This document shows, one piece after another, positions 26,975-35,981 of a stretch of DNA of 64,000 nt. Both the position numbers and the translations under genes were made by a program. How positions within the stretch are numbered: the stretch's first letter is position 1; each line of letters begins with the position of its first letter. The notes beneath the pieces are model-generated. The model had not been told where the DNA came from. It did no database searches and worked only from the letters and a program-made list of their open reading frames with translations. Source of the DNA: Candidatus Gastranaerophilales bacterium (GTDB lineage Bacteria > Cyanobacteriota > Vampirovibrionia > Gastranaerophilales > Gastranaerophilaceae); NCBI GenBank assembly GCA_944323955.1, contig CALUUK010000007.1:62001-126000 (forward strand). The letters run 5' to 3'.

Positions 26975-27751
26975 ATGTCAAGAAGACCCGTTATTGCAGG
27001 AAATTGGAAAATGCATAATCTTCAGCAGGAAGCCGTTGATTTAACAAACGGAATTATGCAGGAATTAAGAAGCGAAGATAAAGCAGCACTGCCTGAAGTT
27101 GTTATTGCACCTACATTTACTTCATTATATGCTGCACATAAAGCATTAACAGATTGCGGATGTGGCAAAGTAAGACTTGCGGCTCAGAACTGTTATTATG
27201 AAACAAAAGGTGCTTTTACAGGTGAATGTTCTGTTGAAATGTTAAAAGATGCAGGCTGTGAATATATAATTATCGGACACTCTGAAAGAAGAGAATATTT
27301 CGGTGAAACCGATGAAATGGTAAATAAAAAAGCAAAAGCAATCCTTGCAAACGGTTTAATTCCTATTATCTGCTGTGGTGAATCGTTAGAACAAAGAGAA
27401 GCAGGTGTTACGGATTACCATATTGCATCTCAAATCACAAAAGCATTAAGAGGTTTAACAGCAGAAGAAGTTGCAAAATCAATTATTGCATATGAACCAA
27501 TCTGGGCTATCGGTACGGGCAAAACTTGTGACAGTGTTGAAGCAAACAGAGTTATAGCTATGATAAGAAATGTTGTAAAAGGTTTATACGATGCTAATGT
27601 ATCCGATTCAATAAGAATTTTATACGGCGGCAGTGTAAAACCGGGAACAATAAAAGAACAAATGGCTCAATCTGATATAGACGGTGCACTTGTAGGCGGT
27701 GCAAGTTTAACTGCTGACAGCTTTGCTCAAATTGTAAAAGGTGCTATGTAA
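26975..27751 (+). CDS. tpiA: Triosephosphate isomerase
   Basis: Interconverts dihydroxyacetone phosphate and glyceraldehyde 3-phosphate in glycolysis. The 258-residue barrel carries GNWKMHN with the catalytic lysine, HSERREYFGE with the electrophilic histidine, and the base glutamate in AYEPIWAIGTGKT; YGGSVKP and GGASL close the phosphate site. Start follows a GAAGG ribosome-binding site. It is a single-gene unit ending in a long terminator hairpin. Confidence 0.96.
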   Translation: MSRRPVIAGNWKMHNLQQEAVDLTNGIMQELRSEDKAALPEVVIAPTFTSLYAAHKALTDCGCGKVRLAAQNCYYETKGAFTGECSVEMLKDAGCEYIIIGHSERREYFGETDEMVNKKAKAILANGLIPIICCGESLEQREAGVTDYHIASQITKALRGLTAEEVAKSIIAYEPIWAIGTGKTCDSVEANRVIAMIRNVVKGLYDANVSDSIRILYGGSVKPGTIKEQMAQSDIDGALVGGASLTADSFAQIVKGAM

Positions 27752-27768
27752 TAAATAGCCATATTATT

Positions 27769-27806
27769 AAAAAGAGGCTTCCATCCCTGGATGGAAGCCT
27801 CTTTTT
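27769..27806. terminator. Strong bidirectional intrinsic terminator
   Basis: An 18-base arm (27769-27786) pairs with 27789-27806 with a G-C-rich middle and A/T tracts on both ends, between convergent tpiA and anmK. Confidence 0.93.
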
Positions 27807-28932
27807 AGTATGAAATTTTTCCCATTACGACAGGAATCTCTGCTCCGGTACAAGACGGGATATTATTAGGTTTCCCGATTACGGTAAAATATCCCAAATA
27901 TGCAAAGGCAATACATTCTTTTAATTTGTTCGGTATATTAAAATCTTCATGCGTTTTTACGGGGATATCGGGCAAATATTCCCGTAGATATTGAATGATT
28001 GCCTGATTGTATGCTCCGCCGCCGCCCAGTACGATTTCATCAACGGAAGTTTTGGGTAAAATAAAATTTTTATATGAATCTGCTATGGCTCTTGCGGTAA
28101 GGTTTGTAATTGTCGCAATGATATCATATTTATTATCGGGTGCCGTTTTTAGGATGTTTTCGGCATATTTGTTGTTAAAAAGTTCTCTGCCGGTTGATTT
28201 GGGCGGCGGAATTGTATAATAAGGTTCTTTTAAGAGTTGACTGAGCCACTTTTTATTGATTTGCCCAAGCATAGCAATTTGACCGCCTTTATCAAATGGC
28301 AGATTAAAAAGTTTTTGAACAAAATAATCTATTAACATATTTCCCGGAGCATTATCAAATGCAAAGATATCACAATTTTTTGACAAAACCGTGACGTTTG
28401 AAATTCCGCCGATATTTTGTATAAGTCTGTTTTTATCTGTTCCGAACAAAATTTTATCTGCAAACGGAACAAGCGGTGCCCCCTGTCCGTTCGCGGCAAT
28501 GTCTTTTGGTCTGAAATCACCGACGGTTTTTATTCCTGTTTTATGTGAAATTACGGATATATCTCCGATTTGAAGCGTTGCTCTTGTTTTTATATTGTCA
28601 ATTTCTGTGTATTCGGGCATATGATAGATTGTTTGTCCGTGAGTCGAAATAAAATCAATATCTTCTTTTTTTAATCCTGATTTTTTTAAAAGCATATCGG
28701 CTGCATCGGCAAACAAATTACCGATGACAAAATTCATAAAACAAACATCCGATACCTTTCCATTATTGTTTGCCAGAGATAAAAGTTTCTTCCTTATTTG
28801 GGCAGGGTATTCAAGAGAATAACTGTCTTTGATTTCAAATGAAAGGTCATCAAATATTCTAATCAGACAAGCGTCTATCCCGTCTAATGAAGTACCTGAC
28901 ATCATTGCAATTATTGTTTTGTAATTATTCAT
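27805..28932 (-). CDS. anmK: Anhydro-N-acetylmuramic acid kinase
   Basis: Phosphorylates and hydrolyses 1,6-anhydroMurNAc released during peptidoglycan turnover, yielding MurNAc-6-P. The 375-residue ASKHA-fold protein has MMSGTSLDGIDACLI at the N-terminus, THGQTIYHMP, DFRPKDIAANGQGAPLVPF, NIGGISNVTVL, FDNAPGNMLIDYF and VLGGGGAYN. All conserved blocks are present. No murQ or transporter is adjacent. A TATAAT box ends six bases before the ATG and there is no Shine-Dalgarno, so a leaderless transcript is plausible. Confidence 0.94.
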   Translation of the reverse strand: MNNYKTIIAMMSGTSLDGIDACLIRIFDDLSFEIKDSYSLEYPAQIRKKLLSLANNNGKVSDVCFMNFVIGNLFADAADMLLKKSGLKKEDIDFISTHGQTIYHMPEYTEIDNIKTRATLQIGDISVISHKTGIKTVGDFRPKDIAANGQGAPLVPFADKILFGTDKNRLIQNIGGISNVTVLSKNCDIFAFDNAPGNMLIDYFVQKLFNLPFDKGGQIAMLGQINKKWLSQLLKEPYYTIPPPKSTGRELFNNKYAENILKTAPDNKYDIIATITNLTARAIADSYKNFILPKTSVDEIVLGGGGAYNQAIIQYLREYLPDIPVKTHEDFNIPNKLKECIAFAYLGYFTVIGKPNNIPSCTGAEIPVVMGKISY

Positions 28933-28938
28933 ATGAAG

Positions 28939-28944
28939 ATTATA
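28939..28944 (-). promoter_or_regulatory. -10 box just upstream of anmK
   Basis: Minus-strand TATAAT six bases before the anmK ATG; no good -35 at 16-18 bases. Transcription would start at or next to the start codon. Confidence 0.4.
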
Positions 28945-28998
28945 CTAAAAAATTTAATATTTAAATAATTTATTGTATAATCAAATACAGGAGAGTTT

Positions 28999-30441
28999 AT
29001 GACAGCATTATATTGTGTAATTTTGGCGGGTGGTTTAGGCAGCGGATTATGGCCGTTGTCAAGACAGATGCATCCTAAACAAATATTAAAAACACAAGAC
29101 GGTACTACTCTTTTTCGCAATACTTTTTTAAGAGTTGCAAGTGTTGTTGACGATAAAAAAATTATTACGGCAACAAATGTAAAACATGTTTCGGATATAA
29201 AAGAACAATTGAAAAATATTCAGGACAAATTTTACAGGGAAAAAGCATATAAAACAATAACGGAACCCGATGTAAAAAATACGGCACCCGCACTTGCACT
29301 TGCTGTTAAATATATAAAAGAAATTAAAACATTTTCAAAGGAAGCTCCTGTTGTTCTTGCAGTTCCTTCAGATCAATATATTCCGGACAGAGAAACTTTT
29401 GCCGAAATTGTCGAAAAAGGTGTTGAACTTGCAAAATCAGGATATATCGTCACTTTCTCTTCTAAATCAAATGTAATAAATGGACAATACGGTTATATTA
29501 AAACAAGAAAAAATGCAAAGATTTCCGATATACAGCCAATGGCGCTTAAAGTATCCTCTTTTGTAGAAAAGTCTTCCCCCAAAGAAGCAAAAGAGCTTTT
29601 AAAAGGTCAATGTTTTGTAAATACGGGGATATATATGTTTGGTGCAGATGTGTTTTTAAGTGAGCTGCAAAAATATGCAAAGGAAATTTATAATCTTTTA
29701 AAGAATGAACATATATCGGATCAAATACCCTCCGTCCCGTTAAAGGTATATGAGAAAATGCCTGTTATTTCAATAGATAAAGCAATAATGGAAAACAGCA
29801 AAAAACTGGTAACGCTGCCTTTTGAACCGAAATGGCAGGACATCGGGTCTTGGGATGCCGTATATGATATTTCAAAAAAAGATAAAAACGGTAATTATAC
29901 AGAAGGCAATGTTATTGATATAAATTCAAAAAATTCTTTAATCTATTCGACATCTAAATTGGTAGCAACGATGGGATTAAAAGACACAATTGTTGTTGAA
30001 ACGGAAGATGCTCTTCTTGTCTGTGACAGAAAAAAGCCTGAAGGAGTTAAAAATATATATAAAAAACTTAATGCGAAAAACGCAACGACAAAAGAAAGCC
30101 ACAAAACGGTTTACCGCCCTTGGGGGTGTTATACGGTGCTGGAAGAGGGAGAGGGATTTCTCTCAAAATGTATAGCCGTAAATCCTGATGCTAAATTAAG
30201 TTTGCAAAAACATTTTCACAGAAGCGAACATTGGATTGTTCTTGAAGGAGAAGCGACTGTTGTAAAAGGTAATGATATTTATACTTTATCTGCGGGAGAA
30301 AGTATAGATATTGGTATTGAAGAGGTGCATTCTTTGCAAAATTTCGGTAAGGAACAATTGAAAGTGCTTGAAATTCAGCAAGGTGATATCCTTGATGAAA
30401 ATGATATAGTAAGATTACAGGATATATACGGAAGAGTATAG
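28999..30441 (+). CDS. Mannose-1-phosphate guanylyltransferase / mannose-6-phosphate isomerase (ManC/AlgA type)
   Basis: 480 residues in the bifunctional type II arrangement: a nucleotidyltransferase domain (1-290), linker, and a C-terminal cupin isomerase domain (355-475) with KHFHRSEHWIVLEGEATV and the metal-binding histidines. It would make GDP-mannose for envelope glycans. One oddity: the signature read LAGGSGTRLWPLSR in most members is LAGGLGSGLWPLSR here, so the arginine that contacts the triphosphate and helps catalysis is Gly16 (codon GGA). PKQIL and EPKWQDIGSWDA are normal. Guanylyltransferase activity is therefore uncertain while the isomerase half looks intact. Confidence 0.88.
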   Translation: MTALYCVILAGGLGSGLWPLSRQMHPKQILKTQDGTTLFRNTFLRVASVVDDKKIITATNVKHVSDIKEQLKNIQDKFYREKAYKTITEPDVKNTAPALALAVKYIKEIKTFSKEAPVVLAVPSDQYIPDRETFAEIVEKGVELAKSGYIVTFSSKSNVINGQYGYIKTRKNAKISDIQPMALKVSSFVEKSSPKEAKELLKGQCFVNTGIYMFGADVFLSELQKYAKEIYNLLKNEHISDQIPSVPLKVYEKMPVISIDKAIMENSKKLVTLPFEPKWQDIGSWDAVYDISKKDKNGNYTEGNVIDINSKNSLIYSTSKLVATMGLKDTIVVETEDALLVCDRKKPEGVKNIYKKLNAKNATTKESHKTVYRPWGCYTVLEEGEGFLSKCIAVNPDAKLSLQKHFHRSEHWIVLEGEATVVKGNDIYTLSAGESIDIGIEEVHSLQNFGKEQLKVLEIQQGDILDENDIVRLQDIYGRV

Positions 30442-30446
30442 TCTTT

Positions 30447-31595
30447 ATGAAAAAGATTGCAATTTTAGGTTCTACAGGTTCAATTGGTACACAGGCTCTT
30501 GAAGTAACGGATAAAATTCCTGAAGAGTTTGAAGTGATTGCTTTATCTGCCGGAAATAATATCGGCTTAATAAGTAAACAGATTGAGAAATACAACCCAA
30601 AGTTAGTTAGTGTCAAAACAAAAGAGGATGCTGATTTTCTTCAAAAAAAATATTTAAATACACGAATTGTCTTTGGTGAAGACGGGCTTTTGACAATTGC
30701 AGGGTTAAACGAAATTGATATTTTACTTGTGGCAGTCTCGGGTAAAATCGGATTAAAACCGACAATAACGGCAATTAACAATAAAAAAGATATAGCGCTT
30801 GCAAATAAAGAAACACTTGTTATGGCGGGTGATATTGTTATGAAACTCGCAAAAGAAAATAATGTCAAAATCCTTCCCGTAGACAGCGAGCATTCTGCTA
30901 TTTTTCAGTGTTTAAATAAAAGAAGCGAAGTCAAACACCTTATTATAACTTCATCCGGAGGACCTTTTAGAACGGCAACAAAAGAAGAAATGGAAAAAGC
31001 TGATTTAACTCAGGCTCTTGCCCATCCAAGGTGGAATATGGGCAGAAAAATAACGGTAGACTCAGCTACTTTAATGAATAAAGGACTTGAAGTTATTGAA
31101 GCACATCATTTATTTGATTTTAATTATGATGATATAAAAGTTGTGGTTCACCCTCAAAGCTATGTGCATAGTGCTGTTGAATATGTTGACGGAAGTATCA
31201 TTGCACAAATAGGTAATCCCAGTATGCATATTCCTATTCAATATGCGCTTACATATCCTGAACGTGTAGAGGGAATTGAAACGGAGAGCTTTGATTTTGT
31301 CAAAGCCGCAAAATTAGAATTTTACGAGCCTGATTTTGAAAAGTTTCCGTCGTTGGCTCTTGCTTTTGAAGCCGGCAAAAGGGGAGGAACTTATCCTGTT
31401 TGTATGAACGCTGCAAATGAAGAGGCGGTTTTTGCTTTTCTTGGCGGAAAAATTAAATTTACTGATATTTATAAAATAACAAAAAAAGTTTTTGATGAAT
31501 ATGAACCAATTCAAAATCCTCAAATTGATGATATTATCTCGGAGGATGAAAAGGTGCGTGAGAAAACAAGAAAACTTATTGCAAACAAAATATAA
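30447..31595 (+). CDS. dxr: 1-deoxy-D-xylulose 5-phosphate reductoisomerase
   Basis: Second enzyme of the MEP isoprenoid pathway, NADPH-dependent. The 382-residue protein shows the Rossmann GSTGSIGTQALEV at 8-20, ALANKETLVMAG near 117-128, metal ligands Asp146 and Glu148 in VDSEHSAIFQ, TSSGGPFR, and MNKGLEVIEAHHLF with the third ligand. It starts five bases after the ManC-type gene and aroQ follows 25 bases later, so a three-gene transcript is likely. The MEP pathway is expected for this lineage and would supply prenyl donors for the UbiA-type enzyme further on. Confidence 0.96.
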   Translation: MKKIAILGSTGSIGTQALEVTDKIPEEFEVIALSAGNNIGLISKQIEKYNPKLVSVKTKEDADFLQKKYLNTRIVFGEDGLLTIAGLNEIDILLVAVSGKIGLKPTITAINNKKDIALANKETLVMAGDIVMKLAKENNVKILPVDSEHSAIFQCLNKRSEVKHLIITSSGGPFRTATKEEMEKADLTQALAHPRWNMGRKITVDSATLMNKGLEVIEAHHLFDFNYDDIKVVVHPQSYVHSAVEYVDGSIIAQIGNPSMHIPIQYALTYPERVEGIETESFDFVKAAKLEFYEPDFEKFPSLALAFEAGKRGGTYPVCMNAANEEAVFAFLGGKIKFTDIYKITKKVFDEYEPIQNPQIDDIISEDEKVREKTRKLIANKI

Positions 31596-31620
31596 TTAAC
31601 AATACAAAAAAGGTGAAGAT

Positions 31621-32055
31621 ATGAAAATTTTAATTTTGAACGGTCCGAATTTAAATATGCTTGGAACACGCGAGCCCGATAAATACGGGACGGAAACACT
31701 TGAAAGTATTGAATTATTTGTTCGTGAAGAAGCACTGAAATTGAATGTTGATGTTGATTTTAGCCAGAGTAATATTGAAGGGGAACTGGTTACAATAATA
31801 CAAAAAGCAAAAGGTTTGTACGACGGTATTGTTATGAATCCTGCCGCATATACTCATACAAGTGTCGCAATAAGAGATGCTCTTCTGGCGGTTGAGATTC
31901 CGGCAGTTGAAATTCATCTTTCAAATATTCATAAAAGAGAAGAATTTCGCCATAATTCTTTGACTGCACCGGCTTGTATCGGTCAAATAACGGGTTTCGG
32001 CAAGTATAGCTATAAGCTCGGATTAATTGCAATCGTTGATTATTTAAAAGGTTAA
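31621..32055 (+). CDS. aroQ: 3-dehydroquinate dehydratase, type II
   Basis: Dehydrates 3-dehydroquinate in the shikimate pathway. The 144-residue dodecameric-type enzyme has [19 protein letters not shown] with catalytic Tyr22, NPAAYTHTS at 73-81, His99 in [15 protein letters not shown] and Arg110. A GGTGA ribosome-binding site precedes the ATG. It is the last gene of the manC-like/dxr/aroQ run and is convergent with the phosphodiester glycosidase gene with no intergenic base. Confidence 0.95.
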   Translation: MKILILNGPNLNMLGTREPDKYGTETLESIELFVREEALKLNVDVDFSQSNIEGELVTIIQKAKGLYDGIVMNPAAYTHTSVAIRDALLAVEIPAVEIHLSNIHKREEFRHNSLTAPACIGQITGFGKYSYKLGLIAIVDYLKG

Positions 32056-32871
32056 CTATTTTAATATCAGGAAGGATTTTAATTTTCGCGCCTGATTATC
32101 TTTTTCGGATATAATATGAAGTTCCTGCGTATCAAAAGAAGTTGAGCCGCCGCCGTCAAAAGCCATTGCTTTTTCCATTCCCCATTTTCTTGTAAGGTCG
32201 GCAACTTCTTCAAGTGTCATCGGGGCTTCATTTGTAGCTATAAATAAATATACTTTGTTTTCTCTTATTCCTATTGCTGTTCTTGCGTATTTATGCAATG
32301 CCGAGGCAGATTCGCTTATAACTTTACCGTCTTTTACAAGAATAAAAAATTCTTCTTCTAATTTTAAATCGGGAAAAAGCATAGGTCCTGCCTGTATTGA
32401 GTGTTTTATTTTGTATCCTTCTTTAACAGGGTCTTTATGTTGTGCTATATCGTATAAAATTTTCCCTTTTTCATCTTCCAAAATCCTGAATTCGCTGCGA
32501 TTTAATATTTTATCCAAATAGCCCTTAAGTACTTGATTAGACATAAGATTTTCGTTATCTTCCGGATTTGCAGCCGTCTCGTTATTAATAGTTACATATG
32601 ATACGGTTTTTTGATTTTTGGGATCAAAAAAGCCCGCATTTACAACAAGCCTTGCACCTGTTGAATTAAATACATTGTTATTTGTCTCAAGTTCCTGCGT
32701 TACATATGGGAGAAGTTTATATTTTGACTTTGCTGTATTGATTTCAACGATATAAACACCTTTTGGGTCTTGAATTATTTTATAAGGGCATCTGCCTATT
32801 TTTGCCTCTGCAATAGTACAGGTTGTAATAATTAATGCAAATAAAATAAAAACTTTAAAGATATTTTTCAT
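32056..32871 (-). CDS. Secreted phosphodiester glycosidase family protein (NAGPA/DUF2233)
   Basis: 271 residues from the ATG that overlaps the upstream permease stop (TAATG). A signal peptide is clear: MKNIFKVFILFALII, then cleavage after AEA near 23. The domain has VVNAGFFDP, the central AGPMLFPDLKL, ARTAIGIRENKVYLFIATNEAPMTLEEVADL and the glycine-rich DGGGSTSF near 240, all features of the NAGPA fold that hydrolyses sugar-phosphodiester bonds or matures exopolysaccharide. Position after the LPS transport genes suggests an envelope polysaccharide substrate; that is inference. A longer in-frame start at 32946 lacks support. Confidence 0.82.
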   Translation of the reverse strand: MKNIFKVFILFALIITTCTIAEAKIGRCPYKIIQDPKGVYIVEINTAKSKYKLLPYVTQELETNNNVFNSTGARLVVNAGFFDPKNQKTVSYVTINNETAANPEDNENLMSNQVLKGYLDKILNRSEFRILEDEKGKILYDIAQHKDPVKEGYKIKHSIQAGPMLFPDLKLEEEFFILVKDGKVISESASALHKYARTAIGIRENKVYLFIATNEAPMTLEEVADLTRKWGMEKAMAFDGGGSTSFDTQELHIISEKDNQARKLKSFLILK

Positions 32872-33977
32872 TATAAATCCTTTGTTTTCTTTAGTATGCA
32901 AATAAGAATAATTGCGCAAACAGGTGCAATTAAAGATGTTACCCACGGTGACAGCACTGCTTTTTCCGCCAGCATGTCAAAAAACGGAATTGTAATATAA
33001 TAAGCAAAAATGATGCCAACGGCAATAAGCATTCCTATGAACTTTTGTTCCCTCGGCTGTGAAAATCCGAGTAAACATCCTAATATTGCAAATAAAATAC
33101 ACATGAATGAATGTACAAAACGTTGAATATATTTATTCAGCATAAAGCGGTATTCATCATCCATACGTTCTTTTTTAAGTAATTTTATGTACTCGGAAAT
33201 CTGGGCATTTGTTAATTCTCTGTCTCTGTAGACAGAGTATTTCATAAGTTTATAAGCATTTGAAGCACTTTTCCCTTTTAGAACGGATAAGTTTTTAACG
33301 CCCTCTATACTGTTAAAAATACCTTCTTCCGAGATGTTATATTTTTTTGCGGAATTAATGACCCATTCCGAGTCCTTATATTTTACATAGTCAGAGGTAA
33401 TTATACTGGAAAGAAGACTGGAACCGTCTTTTGATTCATCATAAAAGTTCAATATAATAACATCCCTTATATTGTTGTCATCAAAGTTGGATATGATTAA
33501 TATCTTATCCATTGAATCATTGTTCTCGTGTTTAACGGGAAAAACGAATTGAGAGGTTCTTATATCTCCTTTTATAACTTTCAGCTTACAGGCAGAAACA
33601 GGCAGAAGTTTTGAACCGACAATAAAAGTGCAGCTCATTGCCAGAATACTTAAGATAATTACAGAAGCAATAATTCTGAAAAATGAAATACCCGAGCCTC
33701 TTAAAACAGTAATTTCAAAATCCTTGCTCAATTTATCAAAGGTCAAAATACATCCTAAAAGCATACCCACCGGTAAAGCTATATTCAGAACTTTTGGCAG
33801 TTCATAAATTAAAATAGAAGCTGCAGTATGAAGCGAAATTTGTCCGCTCAGCGCCCTTTGCACCGTTCTAAGAAATATTTCCGGCATTATCCATACAATC
33901 ATAAATACAAAAATACAGGCAAAACAAGCTATAAAAACCTGACGGCATATATATTTGTCAATAAGCCTAATTTTCAT
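32871..33977 (-). CDS. LptF/LptG family LPS export permease
   Basis: 368-residue membrane component moving lipopolysaccharide from the inner membrane to the periplasmic bridge. Helices near 14-32, 50-75 and 100-122 precede a large periplasmic domain (125-265), followed by three C-terminal helices (285-365), the YjgP/YjgQ topology. The family segment ELPKVLNIALPVGMLLGCILTFDKLSKDFEITVLRGSG is recognisable in pieces at the second helix and coupling helix. Proteobacteria have separate LptF and LptG; only one gene is visible here, which is usual for cyanobacterial relatives and would act as a homodimer. TAATG junctions join it to lptB and to the glycosidase gene. Confidence 0.9.
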   Translation of the reverse strand: MKIRLIDKYICRQVFIACFACIFVFMIVWIMPEIFLRTVQRALSGQISLHTAASILIYELPKVLNIALPVGMLLGCILTFDKLSKDFEITVLRGSGISFFRIIASVIILSILAMSCTFIVGSKLLPVSACKLKVIKGDIRTSQFVFPVKHENNDSMDKILIISNFDDNNIRDVIILNFYDESKDGSSLLSSIITSDYVKYKDSEWVINSAKKYNISEEGIFNSIEGVKNLSVLKGKSASNAYKLMKYSVYRDRELTNAQISEYIKLLKKERMDDEYRFMLNKYIQRFVHSFMCILFAILGCLLGFSQPREQKFIGMLIAVGIIFAYYITIPFFDMLAEKAVLSPWVTSLIAPVCAIILICILKKTKDL

Positions 33978-34699
33978 TACAGTACGAAATCCTCTCCAAG
34001 ATAGTGTTTTCTGGCGACGGGGTCATTTGCAATTTCATCACGTGTACCTTGAATCTTAATTTTACCGTCAAATATTACATACGCTCTGTCTGTTATAGAA
34101 AGAGTAGCTTTTGGATTGTGGTCCGTAATTAATACGCCCAAACCTCTTTTTGAAAGTATTTTGATATTATCTTTGATTTCGCCGATTGCAATAGGGTCGA
34201 TACCCGCAAACGGTTCATCCAGAAGAATAAATTCCGGACTGGCGGCAAGCGCTCTTGCAATTTCAACCCTTCTTCTTTCTCCCCCGGATAATGATACTGC
34301 CATTGTATCGCGCAGTCTTGTAATACTGAATTCTTCAAGCAGTTCTTCCAGTTTTTCTTTTCGTTCTTTATTATTTAATTTTTCATTTAATTCAAGAATA
34401 AGTTTAATATTATCTTCAACGGAAAGTTTTCTGAAAATAGATGCTTCCTGAGGTAAATAACCGATTCCGTGTTTAGCGCGTATATTCATTGTCATTTCGG
34501 TAAGATCCGTGTCATCAACAAAGATTTTACCCGAATTCGGTTTTACAAGCCCTACAACCATATAAAACGTAGTTGTCTTTCCTGCGCCGTTCGGTCCTAA
34601 CAAACCGACAACTTCACCTTTATTAACCTCAATTGATATATCATTTACAACGGTTCTGTCATTATAGATTTTAACAAGGTTTTCTGCTCTTATTTTCAT
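33977..34699 (-). CDS. lptB: LPS export ABC transporter ATP-binding protein
   Basis: 240 residues, the normal LptB length from the ATG at 34699, which has a GGAG ten bases upstream; an earlier in-frame ATG would add ten atypical residues. Walker [10 protein letters not shown] (near 37-45), Q-loop GYLPQEAS, signature LSGGERRR, Walker [14 protein letters not shown] and switch histidine in LITDHNP are all intact. The LptB-specific stretch [18 protein letters not shown] is evident. It is the first gene of an lptB-lptF/G-glycosidase operon. lptA, lptC and lptD are not in the window. Confidence 0.94.
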   Translation of the reverse strand: MKIRAENLVKIYNDRTVVNDISIEVNKGEVVGLLGPNGAGKTTTFYMVVGLVKPNSGKIFVDDTDLTEMTMNIRAKHGIGYLPQEASIFRKLSVEDNIKLILELNEKLNNKERKEKLEELLEEFSITRLRDTMAVSLSGGERRRVEIARALAASPEFILLDEPFAGIDPIAIGEIKDNIKILSKRGLGVLITDHNPKATLSITDRAYVIFDGKIKIQGTRDEIANDPVARKHYLGEDFVL

Positions 34700-34731
34700 A
34701 TAATATAATCTCCGTATATATATTAACAAAA

Positions 34732-34762
34732 AAGAAATGCCCTTACAACAAGGGCATTTCTT
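34732..34762 (-). terminator. Intrinsic terminator of the HEAT-repeat gene
   Basis: Thirteen-base stem (34732-34744 with 34750-34762), five-base loop, followed on the minus strand by a run of six T. It closes the HEAT gene and separates it from lptB. Confidence 0.85.
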
Positions 34763-34787
34763 AAAATGTTTAAATATTAACAGCCGC

Positions 34788-35636
34788 CTAAGCAGAAACT
34801 TTTTTTGCTTGAGCTTCGTTTACGGGTTTCCAATTTGCAGCCATAATCTTTTTGAAAGATTTTAAAGCCGTATCTTCAAGTTCACCCAATTCTTCAGCTT
34901 TAACAATTAATTCTCTTAAAGGAAGTAAAGCTCTTTGATCGCGAAGAACACCTAAAGCTGCAGCTGCACCTGCTCTTACGAGATCATTTTCTTTTTCGTT
35001 TTTCATTACTTCAATTAAAGAAGGAACTGCTTTTGTATCATTTAATTTTCCTAAAGAAGTAACTGCGTAGATTCTAACGTTAACCCATTCATCCTTTAAC
35101 ATTGTGATGATGTAATCAACTGCTTTAGGATTTCCGATTTCACCCAAAGCTCTTGTAGCATCGCATCTTACGTTAACTTTTTCACTGTCGAGTGATTCAA
35201 TTAATGCATCGGTTGCGACGTCGCCGATTTCAATTAACGCATCGGTTGCCGTAATACATACCTGAGGATTTTCGTCATTTAATGCTTCAACTAACGGTTC
35301 AACAACTTCGCGTCCGCCGAGTCTGCCGAGTGCACGGGCTGCACGAACACGAACGTCAACATTGCGGTCTTCTCTGAGAGATTCAATTAAAGGCATTGTT
35401 GCGGAAACTTCTCCGAGTTCACCCAAAGCTCTTGCTGCATATAAGCGTACGGAACCGTTTCTGTCATTTTTTAATACGTCGATTAACGGTTCAACGGCAC
35501 TTGCGTCACCCATTTCTCCAAGCACACGCGCAGCATTATATCTTACTTTTTCTGAGTTGCTTGTTCTTAAATCGTTTAAAAGCTCGTCAAAAGATTTCTT
35601 TGCTTGCTTTTTTCTAGAGTTCACACTTATTGTCAT
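34788..35636 (-). CDS. HEAT-repeat protein (PBS-lyase repeat type)
   Basis: 282 residues made of about seven HEAT-like repeats of 30-32 residues, each with the pattern [16 protein letters not shown]- (for example [21 protein letters not shown], and [21 protein letters not shown]). These short E/G-rich repeats are those seen in cyanobacterial phycobilisome lyases (CpcE/CpcF) and in many non-lyase scaffold proteins. With no phycobilisome genes here, a protein-binding scaffold role is more likely than bilin attachment. The start has a strong GGAGG ribosome-binding site four bases upstream, suggesting high expression. It is monocistronic with its own terminator. Confidence 0.85.
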   Translation of the reverse strand: MTISVNSRKKQAKKSFDELLNDLRTSNSEKVRYNAARVLGEMGDASAVEPLIDVLKNDRNGSVRLYAARALGELGEVSATMPLIESLREDRNVDVRVRAARALGRLGGREVVEPLVEALNDENPQVCITATDALIEIGDVATDALIESLDSEKVNVRCDATRALGEIGNPKAVDYIITMLKDEWVNVRIYAVTSLGKLNDTKAVPSLIEVMKNEKENDLVRAGAAAALGVLRDQRALLPLRELIVKAEELGELEDTALKSFKKIMAANWKPVNEAQAKKVSA

Positions 35637-35981
35637 TCTGCCTCCGACAAAAAAATTACTTACTTACCATCACTTATATATAAAAAATCTTGTATTCAAA
35701 TAATTGCCTTTTTTTATATTATTTGGTTACAAAATATTTACATTGTTCTCTCTGTCTGATAAAACGTACTTTGAACACTTTATCTTTGTTGGTTCTAATA
35801 TAATAACATATTTTTTATAAAAGTTAAATACTTTTTGATTAATTATTTTTAAAATTTTGTGTTTGTTTATTTAATAATACGGAAAAATATAATATTTTTA
35901 GGAAATTATTTGTAACAAAAATTTACAAAAAATCGAATTTTTTATGTTATGGTTGTTATATACTTGCGGGGTTTTTCTTTT
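35637..35981. promoter_or_regulatory. Gene-free 345-base divergent region with candidate promoters
   Basis: Very AT-rich, no coding sequence or structured RNA seen. The left end holds the GGAGG ribosome-binding site of the HEAT gene and a minus-strand TATATA-rich -10 area. On the plus strand TTTACA (35922-35927), a 17-base spacer and TGTTAT (35945-35950) form a plausible promoter starting near 35957 for the prenyltransferase gene; a perfect TATAAT at 35799-35804 has no matching -35. Confidence 0.4.

Noticed and set aside
34788-35636. Phycobilin lyase CpcE/CpcF
   Set aside because: Repeat type matches but no phycobiliprotein or bilin synthesis gene is present, and HEAT repeats alone do not prove lyase function.
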